This document shows positions 1 to 8,452 of a stretch of 64,000 nucleotides of DNA, one piece after another. The number at the start of each line of letters is the position of its first letter. Within the stretch, counting starts at the first letter, position 1. The DNA is taken from NCBI GenBank assembly GCA_902500785.1, contig CABVRW010000014.1, forward strand, positions 1 to 64,000. The letters run 5' to 3'. This DNA comes from an uncultured Nitrospira sp. GTDB lineage: Bacteria > Nitrospirota > Nitrospiria > Nitrospirales > Nitrospiraceae. The notes below the pieces were generated by a model, which did no database searches, was not told the origin of the DNA, and was given only the letters and a program-made list of their open reading frames with translations. The translations under genes and the position numbers were made by a program.

Positions 1-1
1 T

Positions 2-55
2 CAGGTCGAAGAGCCGATCTACATTCGGCCGGCCGAGCGCGTGAACTGGCTGTAA
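2..55 (+). CDS. C-terminal end of a protein, possibly TsaB
   Basis: The window opens inside a plus-strand gene. The last 17 codons end in a proline-rich tail containing EEPIYIRPAE, followed by TAA at 53-55. TsaB, a subunit of the tRNA threonylcarbamoyladenosine machinery, typically ends with a similar P-[IV]-Y-[IL]-R-P segment, so TsaB is the best guess. The piece is too short to be sure. Two strong hairpins follow at once, which fits the end of a transcription unit. Confidence 0.4.
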   Translation, partial: QVEEPIYIRPAERVNWL

Positions 56-61
56 AACTTA

Positions 62-95
62 CCCTAGCGAGAGAGGTCGCCCTCTCTCGCTAGGG
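62..95 (+). terminator. 15-bp hairpin just after the first gene
   Basis: Perfect inverted repeat: arms 62-76 and 81-95 (15 bp) with loop TCGC. It starts 6 bases after the stop codon at 53-55. No T-run follows, so alone it would be a weak intrinsic terminator or an RNA-stabilising 3' stem. Confidence 0.6.
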
Positions 96-110
96 AAGAC
101 GGCAGCACCA

Positions 111-156
111 CGAAGGCAGGACGTTCTCTCGAACGTCCTGCCTTCGTACTTTTTGG
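111..156 (+). terminator. Rho-independent terminator
   Basis: Perfect 15-bp stem, arms 111-125 and 132-146, loop CTCTCG, followed by TACTTTTT. This is a classical intrinsic terminator for the upstream plus-strand gene and lies only 15 bases after another perfect 15-bp hairpin. Confidence 0.85.
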
Positions 157-438
157 GCCATTACACTGGTACACTGGCTTTCACTTATCCAACTTTCATT
201 TCCCATACAGACACTTGGCCAAACCGCTTTCAATCCAGTAAACCATCAACCAGGATCCACCCCCTGCCTCAAGGACAAACCGTCACGCAGAAGCCTCCCT
301 CGCATATGCCCGTTGGTGTTGGCCCAGAAGAGTTCTCGCCTGATCTATCAACATGAATTACCCGTTGAAGCGATTTCATGGCCTCTAGGCGCTCCCTGTT
401 CCCACCAGAATCAGGAATCGAGAGTATTCGGGCAAATG
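157..438. other. Intergenic stretch with no recognisable gene
   Basis: Short open frames here (starting near 153 and 313) have no good ribosome-binding site, domain or signal-peptide character, and their codon use does not look like that of the neighbours. I see no RNA gene. The stretch separates the terminator at 111-156 from the promoter at 439-467. Confidence 0.5.
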
Positions 439-467
439 TTGACAGCCCGTTGCATGCCAGCTATACT
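439..467 (+). promoter_or_regulatory. Near-consensus sigma-70-type promoter for the Bfd-like gene
   Basis: TTGACA at 439-444, a 17-base spacer, then TATACT at 462-467. This is a full -35 match and a five-of-six -10 match. The predicted start site near 474 is about 84 bases before the ferredoxin start codon. Confidence 0.7.
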
Positions 468-476
468 CCCAGAAGT

Positions 477-491
477 TGATAACGGTTATCA
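477..491. promoter_or_regulatory. Fur-like palindrome at the transcription start
   Basis: Perfect 7-1-7 palindrome TGATAACGGTTATCA, a few bases after the predicted transcription start. It resembles half-sites of Fur boxes (GATAAT/ATTATC). With a Bfd-like iron-release ferredoxin downstream, an iron-responsive repressor site is a reasonable inference. Confidence 0.5.
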
Positions 492-557
492 GTATCGAGC
501 GGCTAGCCGCAGCAGCGCCAAGCAAAGACAACCGACCATTAGTGGGAGATGCCACTC

Positions 558-764
558 ATGTATGTCTGCTTATGTAAGGGATTAACGGAATCAGATGTGC
601 GGGAGGCTGGTCGTCAGGGCTGCCTAACCACTCGACAAATCATCGCTGAATTCGGTCTGCGTGAAAATGGATGCTGCGGCCGTTGCGCAAAGAACATCCA
701 TGAACTCGTCTCTCTCGCGAAGAGCCAACTGGAGAGGGCCTGCCATAAACCTGTGTCGTCCTAA
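558..764 (+). CDS. bfd: Bacterioferritin-associated ferredoxin-like (2Fe-2S) protein
   Basis: A 68-residue protein of the BFD-like [2Fe-2S] family. It begins MYVCLCKGLTE and has the four expected cysteines as C-x-C at residues 4 and 6 and a second C-x2-C pair in GCCGRC. In other bacteria Bfd binds bacterioferritin and reduces its ferric core to release iron. An in-frame ATG at 549 also exists, but GGGAG at 542-546 lies only two bases from it and 11 bases from 558, and family members start at MYVCLC, so 558 is chosen. The upstream promoter and Fur-like palindrome fit iron control. No bacterioferritin gene is in the window. Confidence 0.8.
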   Translation: MYVCLCKGLTESDVREAGRQGCLTTRQIIAEFGLRENGCCGRCAKNIHELVSLAKSQLERACHKPVSS

Positions 765-819
765 CTCCTCCTTCTGACATTGATCCCTACTCTTATTGTC
801 GTGTCACAACCGACAACAA

Positions 820-1452
820 TCATTGTCCAGCAGAAGGGACAGATGGTTCTTGCCGCTCAAATCCACGCTTGACCGCGAGCGCGACGACTGCCACGCGCTG
901 CCCCAACTCACGGGCCTCAGCTAATTCTTGCTCATCGAGTCCAGGACTCCCCCCTTCTGTCGTTGCGGAGGCGCCAAATGCACCGCCTCCACTCACGACG
1001 ATCATGTAATTGCCGAGCATTGCCGCAAGGATCGAGAGCATCGTCAACTCTTTCCCGCTGGAAATCTGGCCACCGGTTGCGAACGAAGCCCCCACCTTAT
1101 TCTTCAATTTGAACTCTGGAAAGACACCAAATTTGAATTGCCAATCGTCAATAAACGCCTTGACCTCCCCGGCCATATTAGACCAATAGACGGGAGATCC
1201 AAGGACGACGGCATCCGCGGCGAACAGATCCTCGGCCGTCACCTGCCGCACGCGTTTCACGGTCACCTGCGCAAGAGGAACCGCTCGAACTCCCTCGGCA
1301 ACCGCCTCGGCCATGCGCTCGGTGTGACCCGAGAGTGAATGATAGGCCACGAGGACCTGGACCGCTGAGGGGCCATCAGCCGAAAGGCCAAGATTAGGCA
1401 TTCCCAGAAAAACGGCTGCACACAGAAGTAGCCGCGGCCACATCCCATTCAT
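820..1452 (-). CDS. Exported flavodoxin / WrbA-like NAD(P)H:quinone oxidoreductase
   Basis: A 210-residue protein with the flavodoxin-like fold. YHSLSGHTERMAEAVAEG is the FMN phosphate-binding loop, and GSPVYWSNMAGEVKAFIDDW and FATGGQ are the isoalloxazine-binding segments typical of WrbA/NQO proteins. The N-terminus (MNGMWPRLLLCAAVFLG..., cleavage near LSA-DG) looks like a signal peptide, which is unusual for cytoplasmic WrbA and suggests a periplasmic or membrane-attached enzyme. The start at 1452 is preceded by AAGAGG at good spacing; a start at 1485 would add a non-signal extension. It probably transfers two electrons to quinones. Confidence 0.75.
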   Translation of the reverse strand: MNGMWPRLLLCAAVFLGMPNLGLSADGPSAVQVLVAYHSLSGHTERMAEAVAEGVRAVPLAQVTVKRVRQVTAEDLFAADAVVLGSPVYWSNMAGEVKAFIDDWQFKFGVFPEFKLKNKVGASFATGGQISSGKELTMLSILAAMLGNYMIVVSGGGAFGASATTEGGSPGLDEQELAEARELGQRVAVVALAVKRGFERQEPSVPSAGQ

Positions 1453-1592
1453 GACACATCCTCTTGTTGGCCAAAAGCAGGGCACTCACATCGGCGGGAC
1501 TAGGCCATGGTCGACCTAGCGGGAACGCGCGCCTTCCAGCAGGAAGACAAGGGGCAGAATCTCCGTGTTGCTCCCAGGCGAAAGCGAATGCT

Positions 1593-1778
1593 CTATCGAC
1601 GAACCGTTTCCTCATCCATATGCTCTTCGACGGACACTTGGGTCAACGTCCCACGATAGTCGCACTTGTGGCAGCGGATTCTGAATTCTTCGATCCATTT
1701 TTCCTGCACGTATGATTGGCGACACTTCGGACAGACAAACACGCCACGCATATACACCACACGCCTGGTTTCTTTCAT
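1593..1778 (-). CDS. Small zinc-ribbon protein of unknown function
   Basis: 61 residues with two CxxC knuckles (CPKC near residue 16 and CHKC near 36), which should form one zinc ribbon. The C-terminus is acidic and ends in EEHMDEETVRR. The ATG at 1778 has GGAGG six bases upstream; in-frame starts up to 1847 lack this. Function unknown. The size and single ribbon would suit a regulatory or nucleic-acid-binding protein. Confidence 0.65.
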   Translation of the reverse strand: MKETRRVVYMRGVFVCPKCRQSYVQEKWIEEFRIRCHKCDYRGTLTQVSVEEHMDEETVRR

Positions 1779-1912
1779 GAATAGCCTCCATCGAGAACAA
1801 AATGATAAGACGAGGATGGCATAGGGCCTGTCGGAATTGCAAGCCAACGCGCACGGACGCTAGACACTCCTCGCACCTTGACGGCCTATGAGGAGGACGC
1901 TAGGATGCACCC

Positions 1913-2416
1913 ATGCTTCCATATCGTCCTGATAAGATATCCTCTCCGGCGCTGCTGAAGTTCGTGACCTGGGGCCTTTGGGTCCTCACCCTGCTGACGG
2001 CCCCTTTCTTGAGCTGGGCCGCCGATCCGCCGACTGAAACACTCATTCCGGTCAAGACGCCCACCGGCACGGTGATCCAAGCTGAATTGGCCGATACGGC
2101 CTTGAAACGTGCCCAAGGCTTGATGTTTCGAGAACATCTCACGGATGACCGCGGCATGTTGTTCATCTTTGGCGACGCCCAACCATGGACGTTTTGGATG
2201 AAGAATACGAAAATTCCCCTCGATATCATCTGGATGGACGCGAAAAAAACCATCATCCACATCGAACGCAATGTCCCCATCTGCACCAGACAGGACGACG
2301 GCTGCCCGCAATACCATTCGGATGACGGTGCGCTGTACGTCTTAGAACTCGGCGGTGGCCGCGCGGCGGCACTGCAGCTTCAACGCGGCATGAAACTAGG
2401 CTTCAAACAACCCTGA
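1913..2416 (+). CDS. DUF192-family exported protein
   Basis: A 167-residue protein with an N-terminal hydrophobic signal segment (about residues 14-36, ending SWAADPP) followed by a DUF192 domain. Family landmarks are present: KRAQGLMFREHL, GMLFIF, TFWMKNTKIPLDIIWMD and a C-terminal LELGGG...LQLQRGMKLGF. DUF192 proteins are small secreted beta-barrel proteins with no settled function. Two extra cysteines (PICTRQDDGCP) could form a disulfide. The gene converges on the MscS-like gene with a 16-base gap and no visible terminator. Confidence 0.8.
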   Translation: MLPYRPDKISSPALLKFVTWGLWVLTLLTAPFLSWAADPPTETLIPVKTPTGTVIQAELADTALKRAQGLMFREHLTDDRGMLFIFGDAQPWTFWMKNTKIPLDIIWMDAKKTIIHIERNVPICTRQDDGCPQYHSDDGALYVLELGGGRAAALQLQRGMKLGFKQP

Positions 2417-2432
2417 CCCTTCAGCCTCGCCA

Positions 2433-3944
2433 CTATGCCTTACGTGCACCCCTGAAAAAATTCTGAATACGCCCGATGAGAGAACGGGTTTGCGTGGCTG
2501 CCGATAGGGCCGTCGCATCACGAGATAATTGGGCTTTCATCGCGGCCGTCGCCGCCTGACGACGGGCAACGACCTCGCCGATCCGCTCGATCAGCGGCCG
2601 ATCCTCCTGAACGACCCGCAGCAATGCCTGTTTCCCTACGGCAATGACTAACAATTCAGTCGCGGCCAACACCGTGGCCGAACGCAGCTCGCCGGTCAAC
2701 AAAGACATTTCGCCGAAAAAATTCCCTGCCTCAAGCGTCGTCACCGTGGACGTGAGGCCCCCCTGCTCAAGCCGGACATCAGCCTTTCCAGAAACAATCA
2801 CGTACAGTACCTCTCCCGGATCCCCCTGACGAACCACCCGCTCGCCTGGCAGGTAGGACTCCCAGCGCGCCTCCTGGGCCAAAACCTCAAGTTGCTTCGC
2901 ATCGAGCGTCCTCAGGAAATCCACCGCCGCCAATTGCGCAACGATCCGCTCAACAGTGTGTGTATTCGGAACAGCATCCGCCTCAGTGATTCTATGCACC
3001 ACCCGTTGTGGAAACGGAATTTCAATCCCCTTACGCGCAAACGCATGCCAAATATAGGTCCGCATCATACTCTCGATCACATCCCGTTGCGCGAAATCCC
3101 CGATCGGGAACTTAACCCGATACTGAATGCCTGATTCGTTAAACGCCGCGACCAGGGCGGTCGTCTTTGGATCCGGCAACACTCCGGATACCGACGCGGC
3201 CGTCTCAAGCAGCGTCGCACAAACCTGCTCAGGCGGAGTTTGATAGGCAACCTCGACATACACGTTACAGAGATGCGTCGTGGTCGGCCTGGCAAAATTC
3301 GTCACACCACTTTGAATCACCAGGTCGTTGGCGAGCGACACACAATCGTGCTGACGGGTCAGGAGCGTGACATGTTCCATGCCAATGTGGGTCACGATGC
3401 CTTCTCGATCGAGGACCGTGATCCAATCCCCGACTTTCACAATCTTCCCCAACTCGATGCCGGCGAATAATCGGGTCAGGGTATCCTTCAACGCCACGCC
3501 GACCATGGCTGCGGCTACCGTAGGCAATGCCACGAGGGCCACGAGGTTGATCCCCATGACCAGCCACAGAATCAACACCCCGGCGGCCACCACCTCTGCG
3601 CCGAGGAGCATGTGCCTGACGATATCGGGAATGTATCGGTGTGCCCGTTCGATCAGCCATTCGCCGATGATCAGAGCATCAAGAATCGTGAAGAGAAAAA
3701 ATGAGGCGCCCAGCCAGGCCATGACATCAAGTCCCGACCGGACGAGGTGTGGGACCTGATCCACCAACTCGCTGCGGCCCACCAGCGCCGCGATGACGAA
3801 CAAGAACCCCACACCGCCGGCATAAAATGGCAGTGGCGGGGCCGATTTACCGCGTCGAGCAACCAGATGGGTCAGGCCGATCAACACCGCAGCCATGACG
3901 ACAAAGATCGCCACTATGCTGCCGACCAGCACTCCGAGACTCAT
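2433..3944 (-). CDS. MscS-family mechanosensitive channel with cyclic nucleotide-binding domain
   Basis: 503 residues. Four to five hydrophobic helices (residues about 5-150) lead into the MscS pore and beta domain (VALPTVAAAMVGVALKDTLTRLFAGIELGKIVKVGDWI). A C-terminal cNMP-binding domain (about 340-455) carries PGERVVRQGDPGEVLYVIVSG and the phosphate-binding cassette FFGEMSLLTGELRSATV. Fusions of this kind are known as bacterial cyclic-nucleotide-gated channels. The intact glutamate and arginine of the cassette suggest that nucleotide binding is retained. It probably releases osmotic stress under cyclic-nucleotide control. Confidence 0.85.
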   Translation of the reverse strand: MSLGVLVGSIVAIFVVMAAVLIGLTHLVARRGKSAPPLPFYAGGVGFLFVIAALVGRSELVDQVPHLVRSGLDVMAWLGASFFLFTILDALIIGEWLIERAHRYIPDIVRHMLLGAEVVAAGVLILWLVMGINLVALVALPTVAAAMVGVALKDTLTRLFAGIELGKIVKVGDWITVLDREGIVTHIGMEHVTLLTRQHDCVSLANDLVIQSGVTNFARPTTTHLCNVYVEVAYQTPPEQVCATLLETAASVSGVLPDPKTTALVAAFNESGIQYRVKFPIGDFAQRDVIESMMRTYIWHAFARKGIEIPFPQRVVHRITEADAVPNTHTVERIVAQLAAVDFLRTLDAKQLEVLAQEARWESYLPGERVVRQGDPGEVLYVIVSGKADVRLEQGGLTSTVTTLEAGNFFGEMSLLTGELRSATVLAATELLVIAVGKQALLRVVQEDRPLIERIGEVVARRQAATAAMKAQLSRDATALSAATQTRSLIGRIQNFFRGARKA

Positions 3945-3992
3945 GGGGTTCTCACCTGGCGTGGGAAAGACAACACGCGGAAACCTCTCGGA

Positions 3993-6176
3993 CTAGGAGC
4001 GCTCTTGCCACGAGCGAACCCTCCGCACCGTGAGCACGCCATCAACTTTTTCGATCGCCTTGAGCACCCGTGCCAGATGCGCCGTATCCAGGACCTCAAT
4101 GATAAAATCCAGCATCGCCTTGCGGTCCTCACGAGTCGTAATTTCAGCGCGACTGATGTTCGCTTGGCACTCGGAAATGGCCGTCGAGACATGCGCCAAC
4201 ACGCCGGTCTTGTCCACCGCGATGACTGAGACCTTTACGGAATGGGTACTGGGCGTGGAATGATCCCACTCGACTTCAACCAGACGATTTTTGTCGTAGT
4301 CCAAGGCTTCCAGATTGGGACAATCAACAGTATGGATCGTGAGGCCACGGCCGCGAGTGATATAACCTAAAATGCGATCCCCAGGGACAGGATTGCAACA
4401 ACGGGACAACTGCATCAGTAAGTCCCGCGCGCCTTTGACCTGCACGCCCGTGTCATCGGTCCGGCCACTCACCGATTTCGGTACCGCCGGAGCCTCGAAG
4501 GCAACCGTATGACTTTCCTCCGGTACAGGCGGCACAAGTTTGCTCATCACCTGAGAGGTCGGCAGGTGACCGAAGCCGACGGCAGCGGCCAGTTCCTCAG
4601 GCGTCTCATACCCGACCTGTTTGGCCACGGCCAGCAGTTGCTCCGACCGCATCATCTGGGCCGGTGGCAGGCCATGTCGGCGAAAGTCGGCTTCTAACAA
4701 CCGCTTACCGATCTCGATGCTGCGGGATTGCTCCTCAGCCTTGATCCAGTGCTTGATCTTGGTTTTCGCGCGCGACGTGCGAACGAACTTCAACCAGTCT
4801 CGGTGTGGCGTTTGATTGGCGGCGGTGAGGATCTCCACCATATCCCCGCTTTCCATCGCATGTTTCAGCGGAACGATCTTGCCGTTGACCTTGGCTCCCA
4901 CGCAATGGTCGCCGATTTCAGTGTGCACGGAATAGGCGAAGTCCACCGGTGTGGACCCTTTGGGCAACTCCTTCACCATGCCTTGCGGAGTAAATACGTA
5001 GACGACGTCGTGGAAGAGATCAAGCTTGACCGAGTCCATAAACTGACGATTGTCGGGCAAGTCCTGATTCCATTCCACGAACTGGCGCAACCAGCTGAAC
5101 ACCTTCCCGTCTTTTTCGTCGATCCTCCCGTGCTCCTTGTATTTCCAGTGCGCGGCGATGCCCTGCTCCGAGACTCGATGCATCTCCTCCGTACGGATCT
5201 GAAACTCGACATGTTCACCCTTGGGACCGACGACCGTGGTGTGCAACGACTGATACATGTTGGATTTCGGAATCGCGATGTAATCCTTGAAGCGGCCTGG
5301 CAAAGGGCGCCACAACGAATGGATGACACCGAGGAGCGCATAACAGTTCATCTTGATGTCGGTAATGATGCGCAACGCCGCAAGATCGTACACTTCCTCA
5401 AATGAGATCGACTGCTTTTCCATCTTCTGGTAGATACCGTACAGGTGTTTGGGTCGACCGGACACGTCCCCCTGTAATCCGGCTTCGGCCATGGCCTTCT
5501 TGACCAGATCGATGACCTCCACAATATACTGCTGCCGGTCTTCGTCTCGCTTCGCGACACGAACACGCAGTAATTCGTAGACATCCGGTTTGAGGTGTTT
5601 GAGACAAAGATCCTCCAGCTCGTTCTTAATCCAGCCGATTCCCAACCGATTGGCCAGGGGAGCATAAATTTCCAATGTCTCCTGGGCGATTTGCTGCCGC
5701 TTCCCTTCGCTCAGATATTCCAAGGTCCGCATGTTATGCAGCCGATCCGCCAGCTTGATGAGGACGACGCGTATATCGTCGGCCATCGACAAGACCATCT
5801 TGCGGAAATTCTCCGCCTGCTTTTCCTCGTAGTTCCGAAACGTAATTTTGCCGATCTTGGTGACGCCGTCGACCAAATGGACTACGTCTTTCCCAAATCG
5901 CTGTTCCAATTCGAGCGGAGTAGCCAGCGTATCTTCCAGCGTGTCATGCAGAAGCCCCGCGACGATGGCCGTCACATCCGTTCTCAAATGGGTCAACAGG
6001 CCGGCAACCGCGAGAGGATGCCGCAGGTACGGCTCGCCGGATCGACGCATTTGTCCTTCATGCGCCTTGGCCGAAAAATCATAGGCCCGGCGGACAAGGT
6101 CGAGATCCGCCTCGACATTGTAGCTCTTCACTCGCTCGAGCAATTGACCGAGCTCTGTCACCGTCTCATGCGGCAT
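3993..6176 (-). CDS. rel: Bifunctional (p)ppGpp synthetase/hydrolase
   Basis: 727 residues, the usual Rel/SpoT length. In order: HD hydrolase domain with LLHDTLEDT (H77, D78, E81, D82 kept, so hydrolase probably active), synthetase domain with RFKDYIAIPKSNMYQSLHTTV, TGS domain (VYVFTPQGMVKELPKGSTPVDFAYSVH), conserved cysteine/helical region (LSRCCNPVPGD) and C-terminal ACT domain. Both catalytic halves look intact. The start codon lies two bases after the recJ stop, so recJ and rel are probably co-transcribed and translationally coupled. Confidence 0.95.
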   Translation of the reverse strand: MPHETVTELGQLLERVKSYNVEADLDLVRRAYDFSAKAHEGQMRRSGEPYLRHPLAVAGLLTHLRTDVTAIVAGLLHDTLEDTLATPLELEQRFGKDVVHLVDGVTKIGKITFRNYEEKQAENFRKMVLSMADDIRVVLIKLADRLHNMRTLEYLSEGKRQQIAQETLEIYAPLANRLGIGWIKNELEDLCLKHLKPDVYELLRVRVAKRDEDRQQYIVEVIDLVKKAMAEAGLQGDVSGRPKHLYGIYQKMEKQSISFEEVYDLAALRIITDIKMNCYALLGVIHSLWRPLPGRFKDYIAIPKSNMYQSLHTTVVGPKGEHVEFQIRTEEMHRVSEQGIAAHWKYKEHGRIDEKDGKVFSWLRQFVEWNQDLPDNRQFMDSVKLDLFHDVVYVFTPQGMVKELPKGSTPVDFAYSVHTEIGDHCVGAKVNGKIVPLKHAMESGDMVEILTAANQTPHRDWLKFVRTSRAKTKIKHWIKAEEQSRSIEIGKRLLEADFRRHGLPPAQMMRSEQLLAVAKQVGYETPEELAAAVGFGHLPTSQVMSKLVPPVPEESHTVAFEAPAVPKSVSGRTDDTGVQVKGARDLLMQLSRCCNPVPGDRILGYITRGRGLTIHTVDCPNLEALDYDKNRLVEVEWDHSTPSTHSVKVSVIAVDKTGVLAHVSTAISECQANISRAEITTREDRKAMLDFIIEVLDTAHLARVLKAIEKVDGVLTVRRVRSWQERS

Positions 6177-6178
6177 AC

Positions 6179-7885
6179 TTAAGCCACCTCACCGCTCATA
6201 CGAAGAGCCTTGATACGCAACTGCATACGATCTTGACCATTCCAGTGATTACGTTCGGGACTAAAGGCGAGATCAAGGGGACGACCGGGGCTCAAGCCCA
6301 AGTCCTCCAAGGATCCCATCCGAAACCCAATGCTATCAAAAATATACGATCGGCCTTGCCGCACGCGCAATTTGAGATGCTTCTCACCGACCACTCGTGC
6401 ATCCACCACATCAAGACCGCGAACCGCTAACGTTGGCTCCGGATTCCCGGCGCCGAAGGGATGCAGGGATTCCAATTCCTCTATCAGGCCGAAATTGACC
6501 TCCGTGAGTGTCACTTCGGCATCAACCTGCAGCGTCGGCACTGTTTGTGCGGCGCCGGCCCACTGAGCCGCTACGTCACAGAATCTCCGTCGAAACTCAT
6601 CCAGTCTCGATTCTTGGATCGTCAACCCGGCGGCGCTCGGATGGCCGCCATAGGCTTCGAGTAGATCCCGACATTCAGACAACCCCTGATAGAGGTCAAA
6701 CCCATCCACTGTTCGAGCCGATCCCTTACCGATCCCTTGCCCGTCCATCGCGATGACGATGCTCGGCCGATGGAAGCGATCCACCAGGCGGGCCGCCACA
6801 ATCCCAACGACGCCCAGATGCCAGTCGCGCGAGCCCAATACAATCGCGGCGGGCAACTCGTCGTCCTGCAAAGAAGCCCCCGCTTCGCTGGTAATTCCCA
6901 CCTCAATCTGCTGCCGCTGTCGATTCAACTGCTCCAATTGTTCCGCGATGTGCATGGCCTCCTGATTGGACTCCGTCGTCAACAACTGCACACAGATCAT
7001 TGCATGATCCAGCCGTCCCGCGGCATTCAGGCGCGGGCCCAGACGAAAACCGATCGTTTCACTCGTGCAGGCCTTCGCGATACCGGCCACCTGTTTGAGC
7101 GCGCGAATGCCGCAGCGGGCTCCGCGCGTGATCTGCGTCAGGCCTTCTCGCACCAGAATCCGGTTTTCATCCTGTAACGGCACGATATCGGCCACCGTCG
7201 CCAACGCCACCAAATCCAAGCAGGACTCCGGATCAACGTCACCGGACCCATACCGCTGTTGATAGGCCAACACGACCTTATACGCCAACCCCGCAGAACA
7301 GAGCCCCTTGAACGGATAGATCGCGTCGTGCCGGTGCGGATTGAGCACGGCACAGGCCGGAGGCATCATGGCATCAGTTTGATGGTGATCCGTCACGATC
7401 ACATCCACGCCGAGTTCTCGAGCGACTGCGATTTCATGATGCGAGGTCGTCCCGCAATCAGACGTCACGAGCAGCGAAACGCCTTCCTGCGCCAAGCGCC
7501 GAATGGCCCCCTCGTTCAATCCGTAGCCTTCACGAACTCGGTGGGGAATATACCCGCAGCCATTCCCACCGAGGCCTCGGTAGAACGACAGATAGAGACT
7601 GGTCGCTGAAACCCCATCAACATCATAGTCTCCATAGAAACAGACCTGTTCCTCACGCGAAAGAGCCAGGTGCAAGCGCTCCACGGCCAGTTCCATGTCG
7701 GGGATCAGAAATGGATCGTGAAGACCGCCCTGCGCGCAGGACATCCATCGAGTCGCTTCATCCGGGGTCGTGACGCCCCGCGCGAGCAGGACCGAGGCGG
7801 TCACCGGCGATATCGACAACAGCCGCGACAGATTGTTCTGTAAGGCACTATCGGACGGTCGAAACACCCACAGTTTTTCCTGCAT
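6179..7885 (-). CDS. recJ: Single-stranded-DNA-specific exonuclease RecJ
   Basis: 568 residues. DHH phosphoesterase motifs are present: CFYGDYDVDGVSATSLY, LLVTSDCGTT, VDVIVTDHH and HPHRHD; the DHHA1 domain carries GKGSARTVDGFDL and YGGHPSAAGLTI, and an OB-fold follows. RecJ is a 5'-3' exonuclease acting in mismatch repair and recombination. AGAGGA sits just upstream of the ATG. It is immediately followed by rel. Confidence 0.95.
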   Translation of the reverse strand: MQEKLWVFRPSDSALQNNLSRLLSISPVTASVLLARGVTTPDEATRWMSCAQGGLHDPFLIPDMELAVERLHLALSREEQVCFYGDYDVDGVSATSLYLSFYRGLGGNGCGYIPHRVREGYGLNEGAIRRLAQEGVSLLVTSDCGTTSHHEIAVARELGVDVIVTDHHQTDAMMPPACAVLNPHRHDAIYPFKGLCSAGLAYKVVLAYQQRYGSGDVDPESCLDLVALATVADIVPLQDENRILVREGLTQITRGARCGIRALKQVAGIAKACTSETIGFRLGPRLNAAGRLDHAMICVQLLTTESNQEAMHIAEQLEQLNRQRQQIEVGITSEAGASLQDDELPAAIVLGSRDWHLGVVGIVAARLVDRFHRPSIVIAMDGQGIGKGSARTVDGFDLYQGLSECRDLLEAYGGHPSAAGLTIQESRLDEFRRRFCDVAAQWAGAAQTVPTLQVDAEVTLTEVNFGLIEELESLHPFGAGNPEPTLAVRGLDVVDARVVGEKHLKLRVRQGRSYIFDSIGFRMGSLEDLGLSPGRPLDLAFSPERNHWNGQDRMQLRIKALRMSGEVA

Positions 7886-8072
7886 GCATCCTCTGCCTTT
7901 GCCTGAAATATTCAGAAGTTACTGAGAATTAAGGGGAATGGTATCGACTCACCGCATCTTTGTCAAACGGGGGGTCTGCCTGAGCGAGGGCCAGGCACGG
8001 AGTAGGGGCACGAACAGCCTTGCGATGGACGGACGGAGGTTCGGGTCGCAACAGGAGGGACACAACACCGCG

Positions 8073-8107
8073 CGGAAAATAAAAAATGGAGGGGCTACTC
8101 CCCTCCC
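8073..8107 (-). terminator. Intrinsic terminator overlapping the end of pup
   Basis: On the minus strand GGAGGGG-AGTAG-CCCCTCC is followed by ATTTTTTATTTT. The 5' arm (8100-8106) is the codons for the final Gly-Gly-Glu of Pup and the loop contains the stop codon. The T-run lies at 8075-8086. Transcription of pup should therefore stop before recJ. Confidence 0.8.
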
Positions 8108-8292
8108 TTTTGCACATAGTTTTTCACGAACTCTTCGGCATTTTTTTCGAGCACATCGTCGATCTCATCGACCAACTTGTCGATGTCTTCTTTCATTTTC
8201 TTTCCGGACGCAACGACCTTAGGATTCGGCTTGGCCTCTTCCTTCTGATGAGACTCTTTCCTGGACTCCGGTCTCCTCTCCTGTTTCTCCAT
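8095..8292 (-). CDS. pup: Prokaryotic ubiquitin-like protein Pup
   Basis: 65 residues, charged and low in hydrophobics. The C-terminal half, with VDEIDDVLEKNAEEF then VKNYVQKGGE, matches the actinobacterial Pup signature (LDEIDDVLEENAEDF...YVQKGGQ). The protein already ends in Gly-Gly-Glu, so deamidation by Dop should not be needed before PafA ligates it to lysines. The N-terminus is a disordered KE-rich tail. GGAGG lies eight bases before the ATG. No proteasome, PafA, Dop or Mpa gene is in this window, so Pup is physically separate from its machinery here. Confidence 0.93.
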   Translation of the reverse strand: MEKQERRPESRKESHQKEEAKPNPKVVASGKKMKEDIDKLVDEIDDVLEKNAEEFVKNYVQKGGE

Positions 8293-8387
8293 CGGAGCAC
8301 CTCCAGTGAATCAGAACTGTTCAACGCATCAGCTCTTTGTCACCTTACTCCAGGGTTGTCGAATGCGTCAAGCCACGGACCATATCG

Positions 8388-8438
8388 TGCGAGGCGTCGC
8401 TCGTCATGGGCTCCGGGGCCTGCGAGCGACGCCTCGCA
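8388..8438 (-). terminator. 16-bp inverted repeat after hppA
   Basis: Arms 8388-8403 and 8423-8438 are perfectly complementary, with a 19-base loop. It lies 14 bases beyond the hppA stop on the minus strand. No T-run follows, so it may be a transcript-protecting stem or a factor-dependent terminator between hppA and pup. Confidence 0.5.
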
Positions 8439-8452
8439 TTTCACGATAACGG

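Noticed and set aside
1530-1552. Interspersed repeat resembling the LPAGRQG-type element
   Set aside because: One short imperfect match only, no second copy seen in the window, so no basis for a repeat family.
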